Of a stretch of 5,939 bases of DNA, positions 5,685 through 5,939 are shown in pieces. Numbering within the stretch: position 1 is the stretch's first letter; every line of letters starts with the position of its first letter. Below the pieces are notes generated by a model, which did not search any database, was not told the DNA's origin, and worked only from the letters and a program-made list of their open reading frames with translations. Source of the DNA: Robiginitomaculum sp. (GTDB lineage: Bacteria > Pseudomonadota > Alphaproteobacteria > Caulobacterales > Maricaulaceae); assembly GCA_021647805.1 (NCBI GenBank), contig JAKITZ010000155.1:1-5939 (forward strand). The letters run 5' to 3'. A program made the translations under genes and the position numbers.

Positions 5685-5939
5685 CTGAGTTGATTTGCGG
5701 TGTTGACGAAGCAGGACGCGGCCCCGGTGCTGGCCCGGTAGTTGCTGCGGCAGTGATTTTGCCCGCAGATTTCGACATATCAGGTCTTGATGACAGCAAG
5801 AAGCTAACTGCGGAAAAACGCGATGCCTTGTTTGACAGAATCATTAGCCAGACCCAATGGAGCATTGGCATGGCCGAGCCAGAGGAGATCGACCGGATCA
5901 ACATATTGCATGCCACAATGGCCGCCATGCAGCGGGCGA
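5681..5939 (+). CDS. rnhB: Ribonuclease HII, N-terminal part (cut by window end)
   Basis: The first 86 residues are visible. RNase HII cleaves the RNA strand of RNA-DNA hybrids and nicks DNA at single ribonucleotides to start ribonucleotide excision repair. The diagnostic motif [19 protein letters not shown] (7-25) contains the first two metal-binding acidic residues, D9 and E10. [12 protein letters not shown] and [13 protein letters not shown] follow as in other RnhB proteins. The residue after DEAGRGP is Gly where many homologues have Leu, a minor change. The other two catalytic aspartates lie outside the window; full length should be about 200. The ATG at 5681 overlaps the XRE stop as ATGA, and GAGG (5670-5673) inside the XRE gene gives a ribosome site seven bases upstream. 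This implies co-transcription and probable translational coupling with the regulator. Confidence 0.95.
   Translation, partial: MTELICGVDEAGRGPGAGPVVAAAVILPADFDISGLDDSKKLTAEKRDALFDRIISQTQWSIGMAEPEEIDRINILHATMAAMQRA

Overview
The window looks like a chromosomal housekeeping region of a moderately AT-rich alphaproteobacterium. The lineage is inferred from gene content and order: a family-4-type uracil-DNA glycosylase stands divergently beside an ETF-ubiquinone oxidoreductase gene, which is followed by a TPR lipoprotein gene, an arrangement I associate with Alphaproteobacteria. The genus cannot be named. Coding density is high. There is no tRNA, rRNA, CRISPR array, insertion sequence or phage gene, and no gene-free stretch longer than about 170 bases.

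Layout. Positions 1-1453 (minus) hold a TPR-repeat lipoprotein cut by the window edge. Positions 1469-3133 (minus) hold ETF-ubiquinone oxidoreductase, 15 bases upstream of the TPR gene and probably in one operon with it. A 143-base divergent region (3134-3276) contains a perfect 14-base palindrome near the etf-QO start, a larger imperfect inverted repeat and weak promoter-like elements. Positions 3277-4083 (plus) hold the uracil-DNA glycosylase with a GTG start. A short convergent gap with an AT-rich hairpin separates it from a pirin-family protein (4134-4808, minus). A 167-base divergent region (4809-4975) carries a striking inverted repeat around a TATAAT box and a TTGACA box. From there a tightly packed plus-strand operon runs: a four-helix DUF2178-like membrane protein (4976-5458), a 74-residue XRE-type regulator (5460-5684), and the start of ribonuclease HII, rnhB (5681 to the window end). 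The last two genes overlap as ATGA.

How the genes fit together. ETF-QO passes electrons from acyl-CoA, amino acid and choline-type dehydrogenases, via ETF, to ubiquinone. The TPR lipoprotein is probably co-transcribed with it but its function is unknown. UDG and RNase HII both remove uracil-type or ribonucleotide lesions from DNA but belong to separate transcription units. The membrane protein and XRE regulator resemble a widespread two-gene module, and the inverted repeat upstream is a natural candidate for its autoregulatory operator. rnhB appears to be translated in tail of this module.

Most notable points: the ETF-QO iron-sulfur cluster motif has Trp where the fourth Cys ligand is expected, with an extra Cys 13 residues later; the UDG keeps only one of the four Cys positions that bind a cluster in classical family-4 enzymes; and a regulator-controlled membrane module is fused transcriptionally to rnhB.
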